DNA from: Chlamydiota bacterium
GTDB taxonomy: Bacteria; Chlamydiota; Chlamydiia; Chlamydiales; Parachlamydiaceae
Assembly: GCA_013287465.1 (NCBI GenBank)
Contig: JABDDS010000006.1
Span: 1-50,635, forward strand
Reading direction: 5' to 3'
DNA: 50,635 bases
Of the stretch, positions 1 through 9,090 are shown one piece after another. Position 1 is the stretch's first letter. Each line of letters begins with the position of its first letter. Below the pieces are notes generated by a model. That model made no database searches. It saw only the letters and a list, made by a program, of their open reading frames with translations, and had not been told where the DNA came from. The translations under genes were made by a program, and so were the position numbers.

Positions 1-1
1 G

Positions 2-61
2 ACTAACGATGCAAACAGTGGTGACGGCTTGACTTCTTTTGTTGAAGAAGGAGGAGGATAG
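2..61 (+). CDS. 3' end of a CDS running in from upstream (TNDANSGDGLTSFVEEGGG*)
   Basis: Open frame from window start to TAG at 59-61; only 19 codons visible. Confidence 0.35.
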   Translation, partial: TNDANSGDGLTSFVEEGGG

Positions 62-77
62 CACGTGAATGGGGGAA

Positions 78-314
78 TCATTTTGATTTCCCTTCATGAG
101 GCGGGTAGCCAGCTTCTAGAGTTTCGAGTTCTTCGTTTTGTTCCTCTTCACTAGAGTCCAGCTGGATGGCAAATATATCCGTTTTGTCGGTTTCATCGTG
201 GAAATTATATGGTGGGTTGTCATTATAAGGTTGTGATGTCTTCCCTGCATCGCAAAATTGGGTGCCTAAAATAAATGCTGCTGTTGATAATATTGCCAGT
301 TGCTTTTGTAACAT
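78..314 (-). CDS. Small secreted protein, acidic C-terminus
   Basis: Internal ATG (MLQKQLAILSTAAFILGTQFCDAG) preceded by GGGAG; signal-peptide-like N-terminus. Confidence 0.6.
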   Translation of the reverse strand: MLQKQLAILSTAAFILGTQFCDAGKTSQPYNDNPPYNFHDETDKTDIFAIQLDSSEEEQNEELETLEAGYPPHEGKSK

Positions 315-376
315 AAGATCTCCCTTTGGGTGTATAAAAATATCGTATATCAAAGTCTTTCTTTTTTTTGCAATAA

Positions 377-2338
377 TTAAAAATCATCATCGTCATCGAG
401 ATCTTCGTCATCAAATTCTATGACCGGAGCCTTTTTACCTGCCTTTACAGGTGCTTTTTTGTTGGTATCAGGAGGAAGAAGATCAACCCAAATTGGTGAA
501 CTCCAAGCGGTGTGTCCGTCCTCCTGAGTAACTCTGAGGTAATAGTAGACGAAAGGAGGTTTTTTATCTTTGGCATCGATGACAACTTTTTCTATGGGTA
601 TCATGTCGTCATAGGAGAAGTGTAAATGATGGCCGTCGTGCTCGAAGGTTTTAATGATTTTCCCATTACGAATGATTTCTATCGATGCAATTTTTGCTGT
701 ACATGCAACGTAGCCTGAAAGATGGCGATTGACCCTCAACCCTTGCTTAATTCGTGTATTGAGCTCGCTACCCATGGGAAATCCAGCGAGATATAATCCA
801 ATAATAATTCTTTCTCCCGTTGTCGCATAGCAGCATCGATTGTATAGAGCATCGCTAAGAGCACCTTTAGAATGTTCTGTAGAAATAATAGCAGTGAGTC
901 CTGGTGGATATTGCAATTGGTTTTCTTCATAAAGGTCCGTATAGAAGCCTCTGTCATCGAGACCTCCAGCGACAAAACCAAACCGACAGTTGGCGAGAAG
1001 GGCTTTTTGTATAGATCCTTCAGCAGATTCTGAAACCCCTGTCTTACCTTCTCCAGATATCGGAAGCTGGTTGCCTTCTTTTTTGGTGCATTCCGAAGAT
1101 CCCCATGAGTTATAAATTTCAACAACACGTTCAAATTCAGGTGAAAAGTCCTTAAAGTCATAGGTCGTTTTGTTTGACATCGTCCAGCAGGGGATAGAAA
1201 TCAAATCTTTTGGGGTTGCATTTTTGTAGATATTTTTAAGAGAAGAGTACTTAGGGTCTTTCTTGCGCATGAGCTGCTTATTATCTTTAGTATAGACAAA
1301 TTGTCTAGCTCCCTCTTTTCCTGGTGCTCCATTCCATTGAAATCCGAGGAAAGTATTAAAACGGTCCGTCTCGTCGAATTCAGTGACATTTTGAGTGATG
1401 AGCTTCCATATATCATTCGAAGTTTCTTCCATGTTTTCAAAGGGAGAAGTGGCATAGAAATTTAGGGCGCGCTCATCACGGAAGTAGCGTAGACAACCTT
1501 CTATGCTTTCTGTTGAGTCAAACCGTTCCGACTCTCCGTGAAGGAGTCCCCAATAGATATTATGTGTGTTTTGAGTAAAGCATATGATTGGCGATGAGCG
1601 GTAAGTCTCTTTTGTCGCTGTATTTTGAAGCTGGATTGTGTAGATTCCTGGCTCGTTGAAATAAAGGTTTGGCAGCGAAATGAAGCCAGTTTCAGGGATG
1701 AAGAGTTTCCAGCTTAGATTTTCGCGCAAATGTTCATAGGAAAGCTCGATCAGCGTTTCTGGAGGAGCTTGACTGGTCAGGTTCCCATATTCATCTTCGA
1801 AGCGAACGACGACATCAAAACGTTTATTTCTTGTGACCGATGAAGGGGTGAGTATACGGATGTTTTTTAATATATTTCCTCGGATATCGAGGTTAAAGAT
1901 TTCTGCATCTTCATACTTTCCGTTTCCTTTTGGGTCGACGTAAAGATGAAATGGACGCCTTCTCTGCGTGTTTGTTTGTGCTCTGTTTCCATTTGAAGCT
2001 GAAGAATTGCCAGATCCAACCACGATGGTGAATGTGCTATTAGCCTCTAGTTTTGCTGGCAATGTGAATTCAAAATTCGGGGTAATATCCTCTGCTAATT
2101 GGACTTCTTTAGCTGGGATAATAGTGTTTTTTCCAATGACCCCATAGATGACATTGCTGTTTTTTTTGAGATTGGTAGAGGGGATCTCCCAGTCGATATC
2201 GCGCCCTTTGCTTATGAAATCAAATTTTATTTTTGCCCCTTTTTGGAGATTCGTATTTGTAGTGTAAACGAACTTCCAGGTGCTTACCTCTCCGGCTAGG
2301 GCAGAACGGGGTTCACAGTAACAAATGGCTCGACGCAT
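377..2338 (-). CDS. DUF3604-like (PHP-type metal-dependent hydrolase-like) protein
   Basis: 653 aa ORF; 'GLLHGESERFDSTESIEGCLRYFRDERALNFYATSPFEN' resembles DUF3604 proteins; poly-Asp C-terminus. Confidence 0.65.
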   Translation of the reverse strand: MRRAICYCEPRSALAGEVSTWKFVYTTNTNLQKGAKIKFDFISKGRDIDWEIPSTNLKKNSNVIYGVIGKNTIIPAKEVQLAEDITPNFEFTLPAKLEANSTFTIVVGSGNSSASNGNRAQTNTQRRRPFHLYVDPKGNGKYEDAEIFNLDIRGNILKNIRILTPSSVTRNKRFDVVVRFEDEYGNLTSQAPPETLIELSYEHLRENLSWKLFIPETGFISLPNLYFNEPGIYTIQLQNTATKETYRSSPIICFTQNTHNIYWGLLHGESERFDSTESIEGCLRYFRDERALNFYATSPFENMEETSNDIWKLITQNVTEFDETDRFNTFLGFQWNGAPGKEGARQFVYTKDNKQLMRKKDPKYSSLKNIYKNATPKDLISIPCWTMSNKTTYDFKDFSPEFERVVEIYNSWGSSECTKKEGNQLPISGEGKTGVSESAEGSIQKALLANCRFGFVAGGLDDRGFYTDLYEENQLQYPPGLTAIISTEHSKGALSDALYNRCCYATTGERIIIGLYLAGFPMGSELNTRIKQGLRVNRHLSGYVACTAKIASIEIIRNGKIIKTFEHDGHHLHFSYDDMIPIEKVVIDAKDKKPPFVYYYLRVTQEDGHTAWSSPIWVDLLPPDTNKKAPVKAGKKAPVIEFDDEDLDDDDDF

Positions 2339-2459
2339 GAGATATTCTCCAGGATTTAAGTATGTACACGTTACTTTGCCAGATAAAATAATAAAGAGTA
2401 AAGGAAAAATGGGTCTTGTTCATAACCCTAGAGAAAAGTGAGCCACGTTTGGTGTATAA

Positions 2460-3077
2460 TTATCTTCTTATTAAAGACAAAACTGCTGTTGTAACACTTG
2501 AAATTAAAGCAACCGCTAAAGGCGACGATTTTATAAGGTTCCCACCAATCAATCCATACACAATATTTTCACGATCAACCATACGGAATACTCTATCTTC
2601 CAAAATCAAATCGATTCCATTAAAAATTCCTATTTTTAGTGTTTCTATTGTTATTCCTGTTTCTACTATTTTTTTCCCTGTCTCTATTACTATTCCTGTT
2701 CCCAATGCTAATAATACTGGTGTTACTAATCTTCCCCGTAATGAATCTTCTAGTAGCCCCACTACTTCTGTAGCTGCTGCCGTGGCTGCTGTAAGATAAG
2801 CAACACAAGCTACATTAATTACCGATAATTTGAGCTTGTTCACTATCCACTCAGTTCGCGAAAATAAAAGCCTTGGATCAATAGGCATCTTACAATGTGA
2901 ATATGGGCAAGGTGGATAGGGAAGATTTTTTATAACAACATATTCTTTAAGACATTCCGGATCGAAGCCATCATGACCCTCTCCACCCTTGTGTGTTACT
3001 TGTTCTTTCTCAGGGGTAAAGTCATATTGGCAAAGGCCGCATCGTCCGCCTCTACTAGCTGATACTATTGTGCTCAT
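2460..3077 (-). CDS. RING-like Cys/His N-terminal domain plus hydrophobic C-terminal segments; putative membrane/effector protein
   Basis: CGLC...H...GEGHDGFDPECLKEY...CPYSHC spacing resembles RING-type zinc binding; hydrophobic segments follow. Confidence 0.55.
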   Translation of the reverse strand: MSTIVSASRGGRCGLCQYDFTPEKEQVTHKGGEGHDGFDPECLKEYVVIKNLPYPPCPYSHCKMPIDPRLLFSRTEWIVNKLKLSVINVACVAYLTAATAAATEVVGLLEDSLRGRLVTPVLLALGTGIVIETGKKIVETGITIETLKIGIFNGIDLILEDRVFRMVDRENIVYGLIGGNLIKSSPLAVALISSVTTAVLSLIRR

Positions 3078-3233
3078 TCTTCTCCATTAGTTGTTAATTT
3101 TATAAATAATTAATCGAAATTATATCGAATATTGTTTTTATTGTAAATAGTTTTGTGGGTTTTGTGGGTTTTTTCTGTATTTTTGAACCATGCCGTTTTT
3201 TATCTTTTTTTGAAACAGCAGAGACGCAGAGGC

Positions 3234-3342
3234 GCAAAGGTAGGAAAAAAAGCTTCTGACCTCAGAGATAAACGAGAACAGGATATAAAGGATCCTGTTT
3301 TCGTGTATTTCTGAGGTCAGAAACCCTTTTTCCTATCTTTGC
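3234..3342. repeat. Palindromic element L, ~51-bp imperfect arms
   Basis: 3234-3284 gcaaaggtaggaaaaaaagcttctgacctcagagataaacgagaacaggat vs complement of 3292-3342. Confidence 0.9.
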
Positions 3343-3345
3343 TTT

Positions 3346-4905
3346 TTATGTTGCGTATTCGACGATTCGTTTTTCCCGGACGAGGGTGACTTTAATTTTT
3401 CCTGGGTAGGAGAGAGTTTGTTCGATTTGTTTTCTGAGATCGCTAGCAAGGGTGATGAGCTTGTCATCGTCAACGATATCGGGTAATACTACAACCCAGA
3501 TTTCTCTTCCAGCCTGCATGGCATAGGCTTTTTCAACACCAGGGAATTTAGAGGCGAGGTCTTCGAGTCTTTGTATTCTTTTAATGTACTCATTGACAGA
3601 TTCACTTCTTGCTCCCTGACGGGAAGCTGAGATGGCATCGGCGGTAGCGCAGAGCGAGGCCTCTATTGTCGTCGGCTCCATTTCTCCATGGTGACATCCT
3701 ATTCCATTAGCGACTTCTTTGCTCTCTCCATACCTCAGAGAAAGGTCATGTCCGATGATGGCATGAGTCCCTTCGATCTCATGAGAGACCGCTTTGCCAA
3801 AATCATGAAGAAGCCCGATCCGCTTGGCTAATTTTACATCCAGCCCGAGTTCCGCTGCCATGATTCCCATGAGGTAAGAGACTTCGAGAGAATGTTCCAG
3901 GATGTTTTGTCCATAGCTAAAGCGGAATTTGAGTTTACCAAGGAGATTGATGAGTTCGGGATGTAGATTCATGGCGCCCGCTTTTAGAGCCGCGTCTTCG
4001 CCATGTTGTCGGATGAGCTTTTGGATGTTGTGTTTAGCTTTTTCAACGGATTCTTCGATGCTTGTGGGGTGGATTCTACCATCTTGGATAAGATACCCTA
4101 AAGAGAGTTTTGCCACCTGCATGCGGATGGGATCAAAGGTTGAGAGGACGATGGCTCCTGGGGTGTCGTCGATAATTAGATTTACCCCTGTGGCACGTTC
4201 TATAGCCCGAATGTTTCTTCCTTCCCTTCCGATGATGCGTCCTTTCATCTCTTCGTTGGGAATGGCTACTGTATTGATTGTCGTTTCGGAAACACAAGGG
4301 ACAGCCAGCCTGTTAATAGCTGTAGCGAGGATCTTAGAAGCTTCCCGCTCTGCATTTTCCATTGCTTCTTGAGTTGTTCTTCTAATTAAATTGGCGGCAT
4401 CTGTTTTTATTTCATTGCTGATTTGGCTAAGCAGTTGTTCTTTTGCTTCCGCAGATGTAAATTTGGCGCAGGACTCTATCTGAAGGCGTAGATTGGAGCG
4501 TTCATTTGCGAGTTGTTTTTTTTCTTCATCTACCTCATTTTTAATCGTATGAAGAATCATTTCTTTCTTTTCTATCTCGGTGATTTTTTTTTCGATGAGA
4601 CTCATACGACTTTCTATTTTATCTTCTCGTTTTTTAAGTCGTTCTTCTTCTGATTGGAGTTTACTTCGTTCATGTCTCCAATGGAGCTCGAAATTGCGCT
4701 GCTGTTCAATTTGCTGTTGTTTGATCGAAAGTTCTTCGGTTTTTCTGATCTCTTCTGCTTCTGTCTCCGCTTTGCTAATTAGCGTTGCTGCCAATTGTTT
4801 GAATGTGGTCAATTTGAGGCGTTGAGTAGTGTATAAACCGGTAACCCCCAGGAGGATACCAAAGATGGTAGTAAAAAGGAAAAAAATAATATTTTCTGAT
4901 AGCAT
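3346..4905 (-). CDS. rny: Ribonuclease Y
   Basis: N-terminal TM, long coiled coil, KH motif (GRIIGREGRNIRAIERATGVNLIIDDTP), HD motif (LLHDFGKAV). Confidence 0.95.
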   Translation of the reverse strand: MLSENIIFFLFTTIFGILLGVTGLYTTQRLKLTTFKQLAATLISKAETEAEEIRKTEELSIKQQQIEQQRNFELHWRHERSKLQSEEERLKKREDKIESRMSLIEKKITEIEKKEMILHTIKNEVDEEKKQLANERSNLRLQIESCAKFTSAEAKEQLLSQISNEIKTDAANLIRRTTQEAMENAEREASKILATAINRLAVPCVSETTINTVAIPNEEMKGRIIGREGRNIRAIERATGVNLIIDDTPGAIVLSTFDPIRMQVAKLSLGYLIQDGRIHPTSIEESVEKAKHNIQKLIRQHGEDAALKAGAMNLHPELINLLGKLKFRFSYGQNILEHSLEVSYLMGIMAAELGLDVKLAKRIGLLHDFGKAVSHEIEGTHAIIGHDLSLRYGESKEVANGIGCHHGEMEPTTIEASLCATADAISASRQGARSESVNEYIKRIQRLEDLASKFPGVEKAYAMQAGREIWVVVLPDIVDDDKLITLASDLRKQIEQTLSYPGKIKVTLVREKRIVEYAT

Positions 4906-5015
4906 AGAAGTTACGCAAGAGGTCTATTAAGTTAAAAACCGAGTGAGGCCATATTTTTTCTGGAATCCCAGAGTATATCACGATTGGCATTTTGTAGCAA
5001 TTGTCCATATAAGAG

Positions 5016-5290
5016 TGGGTGTGATTGAAAGTTGTACATTGGCAATTCTTTCAAAGCAACTTGGCATTGGGGTCAGGCTTGGTATTCTGGTATTCTGTGG
5101 AGAGGCATGGGGTCTGGCTTGGTATTCTGATATTTTGGTGTTCGTTGCCTAGTCTACAACGATGGACACCAAAATACCAGAATACCAAGCCTGACCCCAT
5201 GCCTCCCTCCAGAATATCAGAATATCAAGCCAGACCCCAATGTCGAGTTGCTCTGAAAAAACTGTAGCGTACAACTTTCAATCACACCCA
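5016..5290. repeat. Palindromic element A, nested; outer 22-bp perfect TIR, inner 86-bp arms
   Basis: TIR tgggtgtgattgaaagttgtac 5016-5037 / 5269-5290; inner arms 5056-5141 / 5166-5251. Confidence 0.93.
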
Positions 5291-5364
5291 AAAAAAATAA
5301 TTTATATATCATAGAATAGGGGTTATCCTTATACTGAAGGATTATATGTATTAGGACCCTGATT

Positions 5365-8300
5365 ATGATTGTCGTTCCTCCATTTTTAAAACGTTTTCAA
5401 AAAGAAGCTAAGGAATGCCTAGCCCTTGGTTATGGCAAAAAAATTGAATTTTCCAGAGGTACATATCAAGTAGAAATTGAGGATCCTATCTCCCACGAAA
5501 CCTTTTGGATTTTCCTGCAATTTGACGAGCGGGGACGTCTTAAAGACCATCTTTGCTCCTGCAGCCAGAGTGAAAGTGGACGAGGATGCCTGCACCAGGC
5601 CATTGCTTTTTTTCATGTCCATAGCCACCACAACACTCCTCTGCATACTCGTTTTGAACGCTCCCTATGGAATAAACTCTGCTTTCAGTATGCGTTGAAT
5701 TACCCGGAAATATCTGCTGAATCGTTAAAAACAACTGATGATGAAACTTACATTTACTTGGATTCGAATAAAAAGCCTATTTTCTCAATAAAAGCCCCTC
5801 TTTCAGACATTAAAACAATCATCCTCGAGAGAGAACCTGAAACGGAAGAAAATTCACTAAAATTTTCAAATTTACCTTTAGAAGAACTTACAGATTGGCA
5901 AGAGGGACAAATATCGCCGCAGCTTTCCTATGAACTTTCATTTTGGAGCGACTTGGCAAAGTGGCTCTTCAGCATGCAAGAGGCCAAAATCTCGTATGAA
6001 ATCTCGTTTAAGTTGGCAAAAAATAAAGTGCCAAATGGCCTTAAAGTCTCCTTTCCAGACGTCATTATCAACTGGTTGCTTCCCGAGAATATACTCATAG
6101 AGATCATTCAATCATTAAAAACGGTTAAGTCTCCATTGTCTGTCCATTACATCTTAAAATCAGAAATCGAGCACATCACTTACGATGAAGATCTACAGAC
6201 TTTTTGCGTTGTCGCGACGAAAGATGGCTCTGGATCGAAACATCAAGGGATTACCCTTGGAGAGTGGACTTACATCCCCGATGATGGATTTTATTTAAAA
6301 AAACAGCGTTTTCCTTCAAAGCTAGAAGAGCTTAGCGAGGTGGAAAAAAATCTCAATGAACACAGCGACATTTTAAAGTCACTCCTCGTCGACTGTGTGG
6401 TCCGGGAAAATCCCATTTCCGTTTCTTACCAACTGTTCTTTGATGAGAACAAAAACCTCCATATTATTGAATATTTGTTTACTCCAGGAGATCTTTCGAG
6501 CAGCTGTAGGCATACCTTTGGGTCTTGGGTCTATATGTCAAAGGGGGATCATCACCCTCGCGGTTTTTATAACGTTGAGGAGAGACTTTTTAGCGATATT
6601 GAAACGATTATTCCTCCCATCGAAATCCCTAATTTTATCGCTCAACATCGAACCTGGTTAAATTCTCAAGAGGGCTTTAAAACTCATCTAAAACCGATAG
6701 AAACAGACCTCAGCTATTGCATAAGAGAAAATGGATCGCTTCTTTTAACTAATCGCCTAACAATCGAAAGTCCTCAAGATGAAATCATCGAATTTGACCG
6801 ATGGGCGTATATACCTAAAGAGGGTTTTTACTATGAAACCGGACTAGAAACAAACCTTCATCTCTATCTAAATGTCCCCATCCCCCCCGATCAAATTCCT
6901 TTATTCATCTCTCGAAATAAAGAAGAGCTCCTCTTAATTGAAAATTTCTTCACTGAAAAATGTCCTATTACCAAAACATCCCTTAAAATAGAGATAAATC
7001 AAGATGGAGAGATCGAAGTCATCCCTCAATATGATCCATTGCCAGCGTATAAGGGAAAAAAGATTTTTTTCTTTGATGGTTTTACCTATATCGATGGAGA
7101 AGGTTTTTACGAGCTCCCCACTTTAATACGTCTACCAGAAAAATTCTCTCACCATGTCACAATTGAGGCAAGTTCTATTAGCTCATTTATCGAAGAAGAT
7201 TTAGACAAACTCACCCCCTACATTACCTTTATAGATCCACGTCTTTGCAAAGCTAAAAAAAAGCAACTCGTGGCAAATAGCATCGAATTAATCGAAAATG
7301 ACACTAAACATAACTACGCCCTACAACTCGATTATCAAACAGAGCTTGGGACTCTTTCTTTGGACTCTCTCTGGCATTCTATCCACCAAGACCAAAAATT
7401 TATCTTTTCAAATGCAGGATTAATCGATCTTTCCGACAAGCAGTTCGCCTGGCTTAAGACACTAAAAAAACACAATATCGAAAAAAAACAAAAGAAACTG
7501 CGTCTTTCAACGCTTGAATTGTTGCGTCTTAATGCCTTTGATGAAATCGTCGTCGCCCCTGGAGAAGATCCTCCTCATAAAAATGCCCTGGCGTTATTTA
7601 AGCAGCTGACCGAATTCCAAGTACCAGAAGAACCCAATATCAGAGAACTTAAAAGTCAACTCCGCCCTTATCAAATGATAGGGGTGCATTGGCTCTGGTT
7701 TCTCTATCGACATGGACTTTCAGGCCTTCTTTGTGACGATATGGGGCTAGGGAAGACGCATCAGGCAATGGCCCTCATCGCTGCATGCAAACATTACTGG
7801 AAAGAAAAAAAGAAGAAAGACTCCCCTATTTTCCTCATCGTCTGCCCCACCTCTGTGATCTACCACTGGCAGGAAAAGATCCACAAATACCTACCTAAAC
7901 TAAAGGTCTGGACCTTCCACGGCAGCAATAGAGATCTCTCTAGTTTTGCAAAAGGAAATGACGTCTTACTGACCTCCTATGGAATATGGCGCAATGAGAT
8001 CAAAGCGTTAAGTGGAATAAAATTTGAGATTGCCATTTTTGATGAGTTACAAATTGCCAAAAATCAGACCAGTAGGATCTACCACACATTGTTAAAAGCA
8101 AATGTACAAATGCGTTTAGGGATGACCGGAACACCGATTGAAAATCGGTTGAGAGAGCTTAAGACACTTTTTGATCTTATCCTCCCCTCTTATATGCCCT
8201 CAGACCAGGATTACCGGAATTTCTTTATTCGTCCAATAGAAAAAGGAGGAGATCAAAGCCGGAAATCACTGCTTTCAAGGCTCATCAAACCTTTTGTCCT

Positions 8301-9090
8301 TAGGAGGAAGAAAGAAGATGTTCTTTTAGATCTACCAGAGAAAATAGAAGAGATCGCCCACTGCGATCTTTCTCCAGATCAACAAAGTCTGTACATCCAA
8401 GTGTTAGCCTCTTCGAGAGAAAAAATTCTCGATGAACTCAATGACAACAGTGTTCCAATCCCCTACATCCATATTTTTGCACTGTTGGCAAATTTAAAAC
8501 AAATTTGCGATCATCCTGCTGCCTTTTTAAAGGAACCTGAAAACTATAAAAATTACACGTGTGGAAAATGGAACCTATTCATCGAACTGTTAGAAGAAGC
8601 TCGAGAAAGTGGACAAAAGGTCGTTGTCTTTTCCCAATATTTGAATATGCTGGACATCATAGAGCTCTATCTCAATGAAAATAGCATTGGATACGCCACG
8701 ATTAGAGGGTCGACAACGAATCGAGGTGCGGAGGTGGCTCGTTTTAACACCGATAAAAATTGCGAGGTCTTCGTCGCTTCCTTACAGGCTGCCGGTCTAG
8801 GTATTGACCTCACAGCAGCTTCTGTCGTCATCCATTACGACAGATGGTGGAATGCCGCGAAGGAAAAACAGGCCACAGATCGAGTTCATCGCATTGGACA
8901 AACCCGAGGAGTTCAAGTCTTCAAACTCATTACAAAAGGGACTTTAGAAGAACACATTGATGCCATGATTGAAAAAAAGACAAGATTGCTTGAAGATGTG
9001 ATCGGAACTGATAATTATCAGGTTATGAAGAAATTCGATCGTCAAGAAATGATCGAGTTGTTTCAGGCCTTCCCTACTGAGGAAGTGTGA
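5365..9090 (+). CDS. SNF2/RAD54-family helicase with N-terminal SWIM zinc-finger-like motif
   Basis: CSCSQSESGRGCLHQ; DDMGLGKTHQ; GTPIENRL; DRVHRIGQTRGVQVFKLI. Confidence 0.93.
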   Translation: MIVVPPFLKRFQKEAKECLALGYGKKIEFSRGTYQVEIEDPISHETFWIFLQFDERGRLKDHLCSCSQSESGRGCLHQAIAFFHVHSHHNTPLHTRFERSLWNKLCFQYALNYPEISAESLKTTDDETYIYLDSNKKPIFSIKAPLSDIKTIILEREPETEENSLKFSNLPLEELTDWQEGQISPQLSYELSFWSDLAKWLFSMQEAKISYEISFKLAKNKVPNGLKVSFPDVIINWLLPENILIEIIQSLKTVKSPLSVHYILKSEIEHITYDEDLQTFCVVATKDGSGSKHQGITLGEWTYIPDDGFYLKKQRFPSKLEELSEVEKNLNEHSDILKSLLVDCVVRENPISVSYQLFFDENKNLHIIEYLFTPGDLSSSCRHTFGSWVYMSKGDHHPRGFYNVEERLFSDIETIIPPIEIPNFIAQHRTWLNSQEGFKTHLKPIETDLSYCIRENGSLLLTNRLTIESPQDEIIEFDRWAYIPKEGFYYETGLETNLHLYLNVPIPPDQIPLFISRNKEELLLIENFFTEKCPITKTSLKIEINQDGEIEVIPQYDPLPAYKGKKIFFFDGFTYIDGEGFYELPTLIRLPEKFSHHVTIEASSISSFIEEDLDKLTPYITFIDPRLCKAKKKQLVANSIELIENDTKHNYALQLDYQTELGTLSLDSLWHSIHQDQKFIFSNAGLIDLSDKQFAWLKTLKKHNIEKKQKKLRLSTLELLRLNAFDEIVVAPGEDPPHKNALALFKQLTEFQVPEEPNIRELKSQLRPYQMIGVHWLWFLYRHGLSGLLCDDMGLGKTHQAMALIAACKHYWKEKKKKDSPIFLIVCPTSVIYHWQEKIHKYLPKLKVWTFHGSNRDLSSFAKGNDVLLTSYGIWRNEIKALSGIKFEIAIFDELQIAKNQTSRIYHTLLKANVQMRLGMTGTPIENRLRELKTLFDLILPSYMPSDQDYRNFFIRPIEKGGDQSRKSLLSRLIKPFVLRRKKEDVLLDLPEKIEEIAHCDLSPDQQSLYIQVLASSREKILDELNDNSVPIPYIHIFALLANLKQICDHPAAFLKEPENYKNYTCGKWNLFIELLEEARESGQKVVVFSQYLNMLDIIELYLNENSIGYATIRGSTTNRGAEVARFNTDKNCEVFVASLQAAGLGIDLTAASVVIHYDRWWNAAKEKQATDRVHRIGQTRGVQVFKLITKGTLEEHIDAMIEKKTRLLEDVIGTDNYQVMKKFDRQEMIELFQAFPTEEV

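Noticed and set aside
2636-2740. Repetitive attcctgtttctac... tract as a separate repeat element
   Set aside because: Lies inside the RING-like CDS and encodes a periodic hydrophobic segment (ETGITIETLKIGI); coding explanation is sufficient.
3929-4372. Antisense ORF opposite rny, and similar shadow ORFs opposite sdaA, nfeD, serS, der and others
   Set aside because: Fully overlap well-supported genes on the other strand.
5025-5267. ORFs 4943-5152 and 5025-5267
   Set aside because: Entirely within palindromic element A; low-complexity repeat translation with no gene-like features.
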